The notes under the pieces are model-generated. The model ran no database searches and had not been told where the DNA came from. It saw nothing but the letters and a program-made list of their open reading frames with translations. The position numbers were made by a program, and so were the translations under genes. DNA of 64,000 nucleotides. It comes from JBGMEA01 sp041447245 (lineage in GTDB: Bacteria; Bacillota; Clostridia; Eubacteriales; Anaerofustaceae). Positions 24,964-33,860 of the stretch are shown in pieces (the stretch's first letter is position 1; each line of letters opens with the position of its first letter). The DNA is taken from the NCBI GenBank assembly GCA_041447245.1, contig JBGMEA010000012.1:372001-436000 (forward strand). Reading direction: 5' to 3'.

Positions 24964-26643
24964 ATGGGTTTCAAATCTGACATCGAAATTGCTCAGGAAG
25001 CAACACCACAGGACATTCGCGAAATCGCAAAAAAACTGAATCTGACGGAAGACGACCTTGAATTATACGGCAAATATAAAGCAAAAGTCGACTACAACCT
25101 TCTGAACACCACAAAAGGTTCCGGAAACAAAGCAAAATTGATCCTTACGACGGCAATCAACCCGACACCGGCAGGCGAAGGCAAAACGACCACAACAGTC
25201 GGCGTTTGCGACGGACTTGCGAAAATCGGCAAAAACGTAATCGTAGCACTCAGAGAACCGTCCCTCGGACCTGTTTTCGGCGTAAAAGGCGGAGCAGCAG
25301 GCGGCGGATATGCTCAGGTGGTACCGATGGAAGATATCAATCTTCACTTCACAGGAGACTTCCATGCGATCGGCGCAGCAAACAACCTGCTTGCAGCTAT
25401 GATCGACAATCACATTTATCAGGGCAACGATCTCGACATCGATCCGAGAAGAATCGTATGGAGACGTGCGGTTGACATGAACGACAGACAGCTCAGAAAA
25501 ATCATTGACGGTCTTGGCGGAAAAAGCGAAGGCATGCCGAGAGAAGACGGATTCGACATCACCGTTGCAAGCGAAGTTATGGCAATTTTCTGCCTGGCTA
25601 ACTCCATCGATGACCTCAAAGCAAGATTTGCAAAAATCGTTGTTGCATATACAAGAAAAGGCGAACCGGTAACGGCCGGTCAGATCAATGCGCAGGGCGC
25701 GATGGCTGCACTGCTCAAAGATGCACTCAAACCGAACCTTGTTCAGACACTTGAAGGAACACCGGCATTCATCCACGGCGGACCGTTCGCAAACATCGCA
25801 CACGGCTGCAACTCTGTAACCGCTACAAAAATGGCAATGCACTTTGCTGATTATGTTGTTACGGAAGCAGGCTTCGGCGCTGACCTCGGCGCAGAAAAAT
25901 TCCTCGATATCAAATGCAGACTCGCAGGACTCAAACCGGATGCGGTTATCATCGTTGCGACGATCAAAGCACTCAAATACAACGGCGGAGTACCGAAAGC
26001 GGAACTCACGACCGAAAACCTCGAAGCACTTGAAAAAGGACTTCCGAACCTGCTCAAACATGTAGAAAACATCACGCAAGTATTCGGACTTCCGGCAGTT
26101 GTTGCGCTGAACAAATTCGCATTCGATACGCCTGCCGAAGTGAAACTCGTTGAAGACAGATGTAAAGAACTCGGCGTTAACGTGAAAATTTCAGACGTAT
26201 GGGCAAACGGCGGAGAAGGCGGAAGAGAATTGGCAGAAGAAGTTGTAAGACTTTGCGAACAGCCTTCCACACTGAAATATGCTTACGAAGTTGACGCTCC
26301 GATCAAAGACAAAATTACAGCAATCGCTACAAAAATCTATGGTGCTGACGGCGTAGACTTCTCCGCTGCCGCTTCCAAAGAAATTGCGAACCTCGAAAAA
26401 CTCGGATACGGCAACCTGCCGATCTGTATGGCTAAAACACAGTATTCTCTCACAGACGATCAGACAAAACTCGGAAGACCGACAGGCTTCAGAATTACGA
26501 TCAGAGAAATCACACTCAGTGCGGGCGCAGGATTCATCGTTGCGGTTACAGGCGCAATCATGAAAATGCCGGGTCTGCCGAAAGTGCCGTCTGCTGAAAA
26601 AATCGACGTTGACAACAACGGCAAAATCAGCGGATTATTCTAA
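24964..26643 (+). CDS. fhs: Formate-tetrahydrofolate ligase
   Basis: A 559-residue formyl-THF synthetase of the usual monofunctional length. The P-loop is PTPAGEGKTTTT near residue 67, followed by REPSLGPVFGVKGGAAGGG near residue 97 and the conserved FHAIGAANN. It interconverts formate + THF + ATP and 10-formyl-THF + ADP + Pi. In the reductive direction it fixes formate; in methyl oxidation it can run backwards and make ATP. GGAGG precedes the ATG. It sits 29 bases after folT. Confidence 0.96.
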   Translation: MGFKSDIEIAQEATPQDIREIAKKLNLTEDDLELYGKYKAKVDYNLLNTTKGSGNKAKLILTTAINPTPAGEGKTTTTVGVCDGLAKIGKNVIVALREPSLGPVFGVKGGAAGGGYAQVVPMEDINLHFTGDFHAIGAANNLLAAMIDNHIYQGNDLDIDPRRIVWRRAVDMNDRQLRKIIDGLGGKSEGMPREDGFDITVASEVMAIFCLANSIDDLKARFAKIVVAYTRKGEPVTAGQINAQGAMAALLKDALKPNLVQTLEGTPAFIHGGPFANIAHGCNSVTATKMAMHFADYVVTEAGFGADLGAEKFLDIKCRLAGLKPDAVIIVATIKALKYNGGVPKAELTTENLEALEKGLPNLLKHVENITQVFGLPAVVALNKFAFDTPAEVKLVEDRCKELGVNVKISDVWANGGEGGRELAEEVVRLCEQPSTLKYAYEVDAPIKDKITAIATKIYGADGVDFSAAASKEIANLEKLGYGNLPICMAKTQYSLTDDQTKLGRPTGFRITIREITLSAGAGFIVAVTGAIMKMPGLPKVPSAEKIDVDNNGKISGLF

Positions 26644-26686
26644 AAAATCTCTTTTACACGAAGAACAGAATCAAACATTCTATCAT

Positions 26687-26716
26687 TGCAGCAGCCGCTC
26701 GTTTGCGGTTGCTGCA
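26687..26716 (+). other. Intergenic hairpin between fhs and fchA
   Basis: TGCAGCAGCCGC / GCGGTTGCTGCA with a 6-base loop and no T run. It may lower or stabilise downstream transcription. Confidence 0.55.
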
Positions 26717-26797
26717 TTATCCTATGTATGACATTTTCGAACAAACGCAATGTTATTTAAAAAACAGGCGAATGAAGTAAAAGAAGGGAGCTTTTCC

Positions 26798-27430
26798 ATG
26801 AAATATGCACAGATGGGCTGCGATAAATTCGTAGACGAAACCTTTTCCAAGGCAGCGGTACCCGGCGGCGGCGGTGTTGCGGCATTGGTCGGCGCACTCG
26901 GTGTGGCACTCGGCGGCATGGTATGCAACCTGACCACCGGTAAAAAGGCATATGCTCAGTACGAAGAAGACATTCAGAGAATCATGAAAGAAGCAGATGC
27001 TCTGAAAGTAAAAATGATGGACATGATCGATCAGGATGCGGAAAACTTCCTGCCGCTGTCCAAGGCTTACGGTTTGCCAAAGGAAACCGAAGAAGAAAAG
27101 GCATTCAAAGCAGAAACGCTTGAAGCAGCACTGAAAGTTGCATGCGGCGTGCCTGTGGACATCGTCCGCGTTTCTTTCGAAGCGATCAAACTGCATGAAG
27201 AGCTCGCTGAAAAAGGATCCAAACTGGCGCTTTCCGATGTCGGCGTCGGCGTACAGCTGCTTCGCAGCGCGCTGATCGGAGGATGGCTGAATGTGGTCAT
27301 CAACATCAATATGATCAAAGACACCGAATATGTGGCAAATATTCGCAAAGAACTCGTTCCGTTGGTTGAAAACGGCGTTAAAATTTGTGATAATGTATAT
27401 GAAAAAGTTCTGAAAACTTTAGAAAAATAG
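26798..27430 (+). CDS. fchA: Methenyl-THF cyclohydrolase / formiminotransferase-cyclodeaminase family
   Basis: A 210-residue cyclodeaminase-fold protein. An AVPGGGGVAALVGALGVALGGMV glycine-rich segment lies near residue 20, with DQDAENFLPLSKAYGLPK near 80 and a C-terminal NVVININMIKD. In acetogens FchA hydrolyses 5,10-methenyl-THF to 10-formyl-THF. The start at 26798 follows AGGGAG and gives the canonical N-terminus. The FolD next to it seems to have lost the cyclohydrolase lysine, so FchA probably carries this step alone. Confidence 0.9.
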   Translation: MKYAQMGCDKFVDETFSKAAVPGGGGVAALVGALGVALGGMVCNLTTGKKAYAQYEEDIQRIMKEADALKVKMMDMIDQDAENFLPLSKAYGLPKETEEEKAFKAETLEAALKVACGVPVDIVRVSFEAIKLHEELAEKGSKLALSDVGVGVQLLRSALIGGWLNVVININMIKDTEYVANIRKELVPLVENGVKICDNVYEKVLKTLEK

Positions 27431-27442
27431 GAGAAAAATGCA

Positions 27443-28348
27443 ATGACAGCTACCTTACTCTCAGGAAAACAAGTCAGCGAATCGATGCTCGCTCAGATCC
27501 TCGAAGACGCGAATGAACTCATCGCAAAAGGCATCCAGCCGACGCTCGCAATTATGCGTGTGGGCGATGATCCGGGATCTATTTCATATGAAAAAAGCAT
27601 CATTACGAGAATGGGAAAATCCAACATTAAAGTGGATTCCATTACATTCCCGATCGATGTCACGCATGCTGATTTTGTTGCAAAACTCAAAAGCATCAAC
27701 GATGATAAAAACATCAACTCGGTATTGATCTTCAAACCGCTTCCCGAACAGCTGAATGAAGAAGAAATCAAATATATCCTCAGCCCGGACAAAGATCCGG
27801 ATGCGCTCAATCCGACCAATCTCGGCAAACTCATGATCGCCGATGAAAAAGGATTCTTCCCCTGCACGGCGGAAGGCGTGATGGAACTGCTGAAATTCTA
27901 CAAAATCGACATCAAAGGCAAAGACGTTGTGATCATCAACAACTCCAACGTACTCGGCAAACCGCTTGCGATCATGATGACCAACGAATTCGCTACCGTT
28001 ACTTTGGCGCATGTCTTCACAAAAGACGTCAAAGCTTATACGCTCAAAGCTGATATCGTTGTTTCCGCGGCGGGTATCTACGGACTGGTCAAAGCGGATC
28101 AGCTCAATGAAAACTGCATTCTCATCGACGTCGCTATGGCACAGATGAAAGACGAAAACAAACAGCTCGTACTTGATGAAAACGGCAAACCGATCCGAAC
28201 AGGCGATGCGCATCTCGATTGCCTCGAAAAAGTAGCAATGATCACATCCGCTACACCGGGATGCGGCGGCGGAACAGGCCCGATCACGACGGCACTGCTC
28301 GGTCAGCACATCATCAAAGCGACCAAAATCCAGAACGGATTATACTAA
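27443..28348 (+). CDS. folD: FolD-family methylene-THF dehydrogenase, cyclohydrolase residues changed
   Basis: A 301-residue FolD homologue. Recognisable parts are the folate-site tyrosine (residue 49, GSISYEKSI), KPLPEQLNEEE, DPDALNPTNLG, the Rossmann motif VVIINNSNVLGKPLA and ATPGCGGGTGPIT. Aligned by eye to E. coli FolD, the catalytic lysine of Y-x-x-x-K is isoleucine 53, the glutamine of VQLPLP is phenylalanine, and DVDGF is DPDAL. These changes would be expected to remove cyclohydrolase but can leave dehydrogenase activity. It starts 13 bases after fchA. Cofactor choice (NAD or NADP) cannot be decided here. Confidence 0.88.
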   Translation: MTATLLSGKQVSESMLAQILEDANELIAKGIQPTLAIMRVGDDPGSISYEKSIITRMGKSNIKVDSITFPIDVTHADFVAKLKSINDDKNINSVLIFKPLPEQLNEEEIKYILSPDKDPDALNPTNLGKLMIADEKGFFPCTAEGVMELLKFYKIDIKGKDVVIINNSNVLGKPLAIMMTNEFATVTLAHVFTKDVKAYTLKADIVVSAAGIYGLVKADQLNENCILIDVAMAQMKDENKQLVLDENGKPIRTGDAHLDCLEKVAMITSATPGCGGGTGPITTALLGQHIIKATKIQNGLY

Positions 28349-28443
28349 GCGGTCTCTTTGGAAGCGCCGTTTCGCTCGCGTTTCCGAACCGATCAGCTGA
28401 AAAACGATGGGATTCGTTTTATAGAAATACAGGAGGATAACCA

Positions 28444-29103
28444 ATGATTATATCACAGAAAAAGCCCGACGCAGAGATTCTTGATTCTCTGAAAGATGCG
28501 GCTAACGTTGTTCTGATGGGATGCAGCGAATGTGCTACCGTCTGTCAGACCGGCAGCGAAGAAGCAATGGCCGACATGAAAGCATTCCTTGAATCGAACG
28601 GAAAAACCGTAACCTGCACGATCTATCCGAAAGCAAGCTGCAATAAACTTGCCGTGAAGAAAGATCTGAAAGACAATAAAGAAGCAGTCGGAGAAGCACA
28701 GGCAATCCTTACGATGTCCTGCGGCGACGGCTGCCAGACTGTTGCTTCCAACACGAAGCTGCCCGTTTACCCGGCAAACGACACCATGTTCCTCGGCGAA
28801 GTCGAACGTGTGGGTCTCTTTACGGAAGCATGCCGCTTCTGCGGACAGTGTGTGCTTGCCAGCACGGGTGCAATCTGCCCGATTACGAAATGCGCTAAAT
28901 CTCTCACGAACGGTCCTTGCGGCGGTGCGAAAGACGGTATGTGCGAAGTGAATCCGAAAAATCAGTGCGGATGGATCATGATCTATAACCGCCTGTCCGA
29001 ACTCGGTCAGCTCGACAGACTCAACGATCTGAAAGAACCGAAAGGACATCTGATCAACGCATATCCGAGAGAAATCAATCTGAGAGGTGAAAAAGATGAG
29101 TAA
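28444..29103 (+). CDS. metV: MetV, zinc/iron-sulfur partner of methylene-THF reductase
   Basis: A 219-residue cysteine-rich protein. The N-terminal part has GCSECATVCQTG near residue 27 and SCGDGCQT near 93. The C-terminal part has the MetV cysteine motif CRFCGQCVL, CPITKCAKSLTNGPCGG and KNQCGW. In acetogens MetV associates with MetF and links it to electron carriers. AGGAGG precedes the ATG. The 3' end overlaps metF by eight bases. Confidence 0.9.
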   Translation: MIISQKKPDAEILDSLKDAANVVLMGCSECATVCQTGSEEAMADMKAFLESNGKTVTCTIYPKASCNKLAVKKDLKDNKEAVGEAQAILTMSCGDGCQTVASNTKLPVYPANDTMFLGEVERVGLFTEACRFCGQCVLASTGAICPITKCAKSLTNGPCGGAKDGMCEVNPKNQCGWIMIYNRLSELGQLDRLNDLKEPKGHLINAYPREINLRGEKDE

Positions 29104-29974
29104 TTTGAAAAACGCTTTTGATACGGGCGCTTTCGCCATTACGGCGGAAATGGCTCCTCCCAAAGGATGTGACTTCTCTCATATTCTGCATGTTGCGGAA
29201 CTGCTCAAAGGCAGAGTGCATGCAGTAAACGTAACAGACTTCCAGTCCTCCTCGCTGAAAGCATCTTCGATCGGTCTTTGCATCAAACTCAAAGAAGCCG
29301 GATTCGAACCGATCCTTCAGATGACAGGCAGAGACAGAAGCAGAATGGCGATTCAGGGCGACATGCTTGCCGCTGCTGCATTCGGCATTGAAAACATTCT
29401 CGCTCTGACGGGCGACCACACCACGGTGGGTGACTGCAAAGAATCCAAACCGGTATTCGATCTGGACAGCGTCGGCATTTTGATGGCGGCTCAGCAGCTC
29501 GAAGGCGGAAAAGACTGCGGCGGAAATGATTTGGAAGGCGCTGCTCCGAGTTTCTATCTCGGCGCAAGCTGTACGCCGGAATATGAGCCGCTTCCGCTTC
29601 ACATGATCAAAATGAAGAAAAAAGTGGAAGCAGGCGCAAAATTCTTCCAGACACAGGGTGTTTACGACATCGAACATTTCAAACGTTTCATGGATGAAGC
29701 GAGCAAGCTTGACTGCAAGGTGATGGCGGGAATTATTCCTCTGAAATCAGCAGGTATGGCGAAATACATGAATAAGAACGTTCCGGGCATCAACGTGCCG
29801 GAAGACCTCATCGCAAGACTCAAAGGCAGTGCGGACGCGGTTAAAGAAGGGATCCTGATTTCTGCGGAACTGATCAGCAAGATCAAGGAAGAAGGTCTTT
29901 GCCACGGCGTTCACGTGATGGCAATCGGTGCGGAAGAAAATGTTCCGCCGATTCTTGACGAGGCGGGACTGTAA
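29096..29974 (+). CDS. metF: 5,10-Methylene-THF reductase
   Basis: A 292-residue flavin TIM barrel of the acetogen MetF type. Features are AITAEMAPPKGCD near the start, QMTGRDRSRMAIQGDMLAAAAFGIENILALTGDH (FAD/folate site), ASCTPEYEP, KFFQTQGVYD and GIIPLKSAGMAKYMNKNVPGI. It interconverts methylene-THF and methyl-THF with MetV. The start at 29096 follows GAGGTG and is translationally coupled to metV. No RnfC2 or HdrA partner gene is present; the next gene is lpdA, nine bases on. Confidence 0.93.
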   Translation: MSNLKNAFDTGAFAITAEMAPPKGCDFSHILHVAELLKGRVHAVNVTDFQSSSLKASSIGLCIKLKEAGFEPILQMTGRDRSRMAIQGDMLAAAAFGIENILALTGDHTTVGDCKESKPVFDLDSVGILMAAQQLEGGKDCGGNDLEGAAPSFYLGASCTPEYEPLPLHMIKMKKKVEAGAKFFQTQGVYDIEHFKRFMDEASKLDCKVMAGIIPLKSAGMAKYMNKNVPGINVPEDLIARLKGSADAVKEGILISAELISKIKEEGLCHGVHVMAIGAEENVPPILDEAGL

Positions 29975-29983
29975 ACGGAGGAT

Positions 29984-31366
29984 ATGATGAAAATAGCTGT
30001 ACTCGGCGGCGGCCCCGGCGGATACGAAGCGGCGATTGCCGCTGCGAAAAAAGGGGCTGAAGTTGTATTAATCGAAAAAGACAAAGTCGGCGGTACCTGC
30101 CTCAACAGAGGATGCATCCCGACAAAGGCGCTGCTTGCTTCCTATGAAGTGTATGAAACAGCGGAAGAAGCGGCTGACTTCGGCATCAATATCAGCGGAG
30201 ATATTACCATTGATTATGCTGCGATCATTGCACGCAAAAACAAAGTGTCAACGAATTTGGTGAAAGGCATTCACTACCTGCTCGAAAAGAACGGTGTGAC
30301 ATACCTCAACGGATTCGGCACGATGATCGACAAAAACACGATCGAAGTGGCGATGGAAGACGGAACGAAACAGTCCGTCACCGTTGACTACACGATCCTG
30401 GCGACCGGTTCCGTACCGATCTGCCCGGGCATGTTCCATTATGATGGCAAACGCGTCATTACGAGCGATGAAATCCTCGATATGACGGAATGTCCGAAAT
30501 CCATGATTCTTGTCGGCGGCGGTGTCATCGGCTGCGAAATCGGCCAGTTCCTCTCAAAAATGGGCACGGAAATGACGATTGTCGAAATGCTCCCGCAGAT
30601 TCTTCCGACGATGGACGAAGACGTTGCGAAACAACTTGCGCGTCAGTTCAAAAAGGAAAAGATCAAAATGATCACCGGAGACGGAATTGCGGAAGTGATT
30701 GTCAAAGATGCAAGCGTTGCGGTGAAACTGCAGAGCGGCAAAGAACTCGAAGCGGATTATCTGCTGGTTGCCATCGGCAGAATGCCGTTCACGAAAGGCG
30801 CCGGTCTGGAAAACGTCGGTGTGGAACTGACGGAACGCGGACGCGTGAAAGTCAACGAATATCTCCAGACGAGCGTAGACAACATCTATGCGATCGGAGA
30901 TATCATCGATTCGGTTATGCTGGCTCATGTGGCAAGCGAAGAAGGCTTGATCGCTGTTGACAACATCATCGACGGCGCAAAGGAAATGCCGACTTATCAT
31001 GCGGTTCCGGGCTGCGTTTACACGAACCCCGAAGTGGCAAGTGTCGGTGCGACCGAAGCCGAACTGACCAAAAAAGGCATCAAATACCATGTCGGAACCT
31101 TTGATTTCAAAGGGCTCGGCAAGGCTCAGGCAAGCGGCAAAATCACCGGTTTTGTCAAAGTGATCGCGGATGAAAACGACGTGATTCTCGGCGGTGCGAT
31201 TGTCGGTGCACACGCAACGGATATGTTGCAGGTACTCACCATGGCAACGCAGCTCAAAATGACTGCAAAAGTTGTCGGTGACTGCATTTTCCCACACCCG
31301 ACCATGAGCGAGGCGATTATGGAAGCGCTCCACGATTTGCACGGAGCAAGCATCCATAAGGCATAG
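29984..31366 (+). CDS. lpdA: Dihydrolipoyl dehydrogenase
   Basis: A 460-residue disulfide oxidoreductase without an N-terminal lipoyl domain. FAD motif GGGPGGYEAA near residue 8, redox disulfide GGTCLNRGCIPTKALL near 40, NAD motif VGGGVIGCEIG near 178, second FAD motif YAIGDI near 305, and the C-terminal dyad HPTMSE near 440 are all intact. It oxidises dihydrolipoyl groups with NAD+. The only lipoyl-protein gene nearby is gcvH, next downstream. lpdA and gcvH also occur in Wood-Ljungdahl clusters of acetogens such as Clostridium ljungdahlii, with incompletely understood roles. Confidence 0.94.
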   Translation: MMKIAVLGGGPGGYEAAIAAAKKGAEVVLIEKDKVGGTCLNRGCIPTKALLASYEVYETAEEAADFGINISGDITIDYAAIIARKNKVSTNLVKGIHYLLEKNGVTYLNGFGTMIDKNTIEVAMEDGTKQSVTVDYTILATGSVPICPGMFHYDGKRVITSDEILDMTECPKSMILVGGGVIGCEIGQFLSKMGTEMTIVEMLPQILPTMDEDVAKQLARQFKKEKIKMITGDGIAEVIVKDASVAVKLQSGKELEADYLLVAIGRMPFTKGAGLENVGVELTERGRVKVNEYLQTSVDNIYAIGDIIDSVMLAHVASEEGLIAVDNIIDGAKEMPTYHAVPGCVYTNPEVASVGATEAELTKKGIKYHVGTFDFKGLGKAQASGKITGFVKVIADENDVILGGAIVGAHATDMLQVLTMATQLKMTAKVVGDCIFPHPTMSEAIMEALHDLHGASIHKA

Positions 31367-31394
31367 ATTACCATATCAAAGGAGAACGCGAGAT

Positions 31395-31766
31395 ATGAAT
31401 TATCCGAATAACTTAAAGTACACAAGTGACCACGTTTGGGTGAAAGTAGACGGCGACAAAGTGATTGTCGGTATCACGGATTTCGCTCAGGATCAGCTCG
31501 GCGACGTTTTGTATGTCGATCTGCCCGCTGAAGGAGACACATTTGCCAAAGGCGAAGTATTCTCTGAAGTGGAATCTTCGAAAACAGCTTCTGAACTGCA
31601 ACTTCCGTTCGCAGGTGAAGTTTTGAAAGTAAACGAAGATCTGGATGATTCTCCGGAACTGCTGAACGAAGATTCGTACACAAACTGGATCGCAGAATTC
31701 AAAGCAGACGATCTTTCTGAAATTGATGCGCTCATGTCGTCTGCCGACTACGAAGCATCTCTGTAA
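31395..31766 (+). CDS. gcvH: Glycine cleavage system H protein
   Basis: A 123-residue lipoyl-domain protein of normal length. The lipoylated lysine is K63 in EVESSKTASE, and ITDFAQDQLGDVLYVDLPAEG is the usual first half. It carries aminomethyl or reduced lipoyl groups between glycine-cleavage proteins. gcvP and gcvT are not in the window, so partners are elsewhere or it has another role with LpdA in this operon. GGAGAACG precedes the ATG. Confidence 0.93.
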   Translation: MNYPNNLKYTSDHVWVKVDGDKVIVGITDFAQDQLGDVLYVDLPAEGDTFAKGEVFSEVESSKTASELQLPFAGEVLKVNEDLDDSPELLNEDSYTNWIAEFKADDLSEIDALMSSADYEASL

Positions 31767-31785
31767 AAATCCAAAATGAATGCAC

Positions 31786-31816
31786 GGACAGACGGCACTT
31801 TATATGCCGTCTGTCC
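31786..31816 (+). terminator. Strong hairpin after gcvH
   Basis: 12-bp GGACAGACGGCA / TGCCGTCTGTCC, but no T run directly after it. It probably marks the 3' end of the THF-pathway transcript. Confidence 0.6.
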
Positions 31817-31959
31817 ATACTGCAATTTTCAAAGAATTTTACGAACTTATGATTTCATGATTCATCGTATCAGCAGCCGTCCATAGACAGGAGATGATTT
31901 GATTTTTCGGCAATACCGAGAGATCAGGTCTGTTTGTGTATGGATGAAAGGAAGCTATT

Positions 31960-32841
31960 ATGTTAGGCGAATGTCACGGACATATCATCTTGGATGGGAT
32001 TGATTTCAAAAAGGCGATTGCGGCGCATCGCGAAAGACCCGACGAGACTCTTATCAGAAATCGTTTACAGCAATACAAAGCAAACGGCATTTTATTTTTT
32101 CGCGACGGCGGAGACAACCTGGGTGTTTCCGAACGCGCGGCGCAGATTGCTCCCGAATACGGCATTGATTACCTTACACCGATTTTTGCGATCCATCGCA
32201 AAGGATGTTACGGTGCCATTGTCGGAAGAAGTTTTGAGACGATCGCCGACTTCGCTCTTTTGGTTGAAGAATTGAAAAGCAAAAAAGCGGATTTTGTCAA
32301 AATTATGATTTCCGGCATTATGGATTTCGGACAGTTCGGCGTCATCAGCGAGGGTGCGCTCACGCTTGCACAAATCAGCGAAATTGTCCATATCAGCCAC
32401 AGCGAAGGTTTTTCGGTGATGGCGCATGTTAACGGTGCAGTTAATATCCGCAATGCTTTGGCGGCAGGGGTGGACAGCATTGAGCATGGTTGTTATATGG
32501 ACGATATCGCAATTGACATGCTGGTAAACTCGGAAACCGTATGGGTACCGACGGCAGCTGCGATCTGTAATGTGGCAAATGATCCGAAGCAGCGGTTTGA
32601 TCCGAAAAATGCGGCGAAAATTGCGGACGCTCATTTGGTCAATATCGGCAGAGCTGTTTCACGCGGGGCTAAAATGGCAGCCGGCAGCGATGCAGGCGCG
32701 TATCTGGTGCCGCACTGCGACGGATTGCGTGATGAGATTACTTATTTTAAAGAAATTATTAAGAATGATTTATTCTGTTTGCAACTCCTTGAAAAAGGGG
32801 AAACAATAATCAAAGAGAAATTTAGGAGGTATCATGGATAA
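31960..32841 (+). CDS. Amidohydrolase-family protein
   Basis: A 293-residue metal-dependent hydrolase barrel, short for the family because most of the N-terminal beta-sandwich is absent. The first metal site is HGH in GECHGHIIL near residue 5, the bridging lysine is in DFVKIMISG near 108, further ligands are the histidines in VMAHVNG and IEHGCY, and the catalytic aspartate is in AAGSDAGAYL. It would hydrolyse a C-N or similar bond in a cyclic or amide substrate. It overlaps focA by eight bases, so the two are translated together, and formate release from its substrate is one possibility. The exact substrate is unknown. Confidence 0.75.
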   Translation: MLGECHGHIILDGIDFKKAIAAHRERPDETLIRNRLQQYKANGILFFRDGGDNLGVSERAAQIAPEYGIDYLTPIFAIHRKGCYGAIVGRSFETIADFALLVEELKSKKADFVKIMISGIMDFGQFGVISEGALTLAQISEIVHISHSEGFSVMAHVNGAVNIRNALAAGVDSIEHGCYMDDIAIDMLVNSETVWVPTAAAICNVANDPKQRFDPKNAAKIADAHLVNIGRAVSRGAKMAAGSDAGAYLVPHCDGLRDEITYFKEIIKNDLFCLQLLEKGETIIKEKFRRYHG

Positions 32842-33619
32842 AATGTTTAGTACACCTGCGGAAATTTATACCGGTATGGTTAACACAGGCGTAGCGAAAT
32901 CAAAACTCAGCATACTGAAAATGATTGTGCTCGGTATTCTGGCAGGAGCTTATATCGGCTTCGGCGCATATGGCTTTATCGCATTTATTGCAGGAACCAC
33001 GCTTGATCCGAGTCTGGCAAAATATATCGGGGCGGCAATCTTCCCTGTAGGTCTTATGATGGTGGTCATCGGCGGAGCGGAACTGTTCACAGGCAACTGT
33101 CTGATGACGCTTGCGATTATGGACAAGAAAATTACATGGATGCAGATGCTCAGAAACTGGCTGTTTGTTTACATCGGAAACATCATCGGTTCTTACCTGC
33201 TCGCATGGATTATTTCTTCCACCGGACTGATGAGCGATGCGATTGTCACAAAAGTGACGGCAATCGCTACGATGAAGGTGGGGCTTTCGTTCGGTGTCGC
33301 AGTTTTAAGAGCAATTTTGTGTAATATCCTTGTGGTGTTGGCAGTTTGGCTTGCGGCAGGCGCAAAAGACGTGGTCGGCAAAGTGTTTGCAATTCTTTTC
33401 CCGATCGCATTGTTCGTGTTCTGCGGATATGAACACAGTGTTGCCAATATGTTCTTCATTCCGCTCGCGCAGTTCAGCGGTGCGGCTATCACAACCGGCG
33501 CAATGTGGCTTAACAACATTCTGCCTGTTACGCTCGGAAATATCATCGGCGGCGCGGCTATCATCCCGATCTGCTATCAGATCGCTTACGGCGCAAAAAA
33601 AGAAAAACCGCAGGCATAA
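32834..33619 (+). CDS. focA: Formate/nitrite transporter family channel (FocA-like)
   Basis: A 261-residue FNT channel with six helices. Family segments seen are LAGAYIGFGAYGF, GGAELFTGNCLMTL (broken helix 2 with the selectivity threonine region), WLFVYIGNIIGS, VWLAAGAKDVVGK, FCGYEHSVANMFFIP with the conserved pore histidine, and TLGNIIGGA. It moves formate with protons across the membrane, in or out. Following fhs and the rest of the THF pathway, formate rather than nitrite is the likely substrate. Coupled to the amidohydrolase gene by an 8-base overlap, with AGGAGGT as ribosome-binding site. Confidence 0.92.
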   Translation: MDKMFSTPAEIYTGMVNTGVAKSKLSILKMIVLGILAGAYIGFGAYGFIAFIAGTTLDPSLAKYIGAAIFPVGLMMVVIGGAELFTGNCLMTLAIMDKKITWMQMLRNWLFVYIGNIIGSYLLAWIISSTGLMSDAIVTKVTAIATMKVGLSFGVAVLRAILCNILVVLAVWLAAGAKDVVGKVFAILFPIALFVFCGYEHSVANMFFIPLAQFSGAAITTGAMWLNNILPVTLGNIIGGAAIIPICYQIAYGAKKEKPQA

Positions 33620-33641
33620 CGCGGTTTCATAAGTATGTAAA

Positions 33642-33719
33642 GGCATCCTCTTTGAATTGTCCTAGCTGCCAGTTTTCGCTGACAGCGCAGGGACACTTCA
33701 TTGTCGGGATGCTTTTTTT
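33642..33719 (+). terminator. Branched terminator after focA
   Basis: The outer stem GGCATCC / GGGATGC is followed by seven T. Inside, GTCC...GGGAC and a small CTG-CAG hairpin can form, so the structure is more elaborate than a simple terminator. Confidence 0.65.
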
Positions 33720-33860
33720 GTTTCCGATTAATAAAGAAGCAAATGATTTTCACGTGCAGGCAATCAATTTTAAAAAATAGATTGCATAAAATTTTAAAGC
33801 ATTATACGCTGAAAGAGAAGAATCGATTCTGAACTATCACATCACAGAGAGGATGAAATC

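Noticed and set aside
25063..26079. Long minus-strand frame opposite fhs
   Set aside because: Codon-biased shadow of fhs; cysteine/phenylalanine-rich with no family match or ribosome-binding site.
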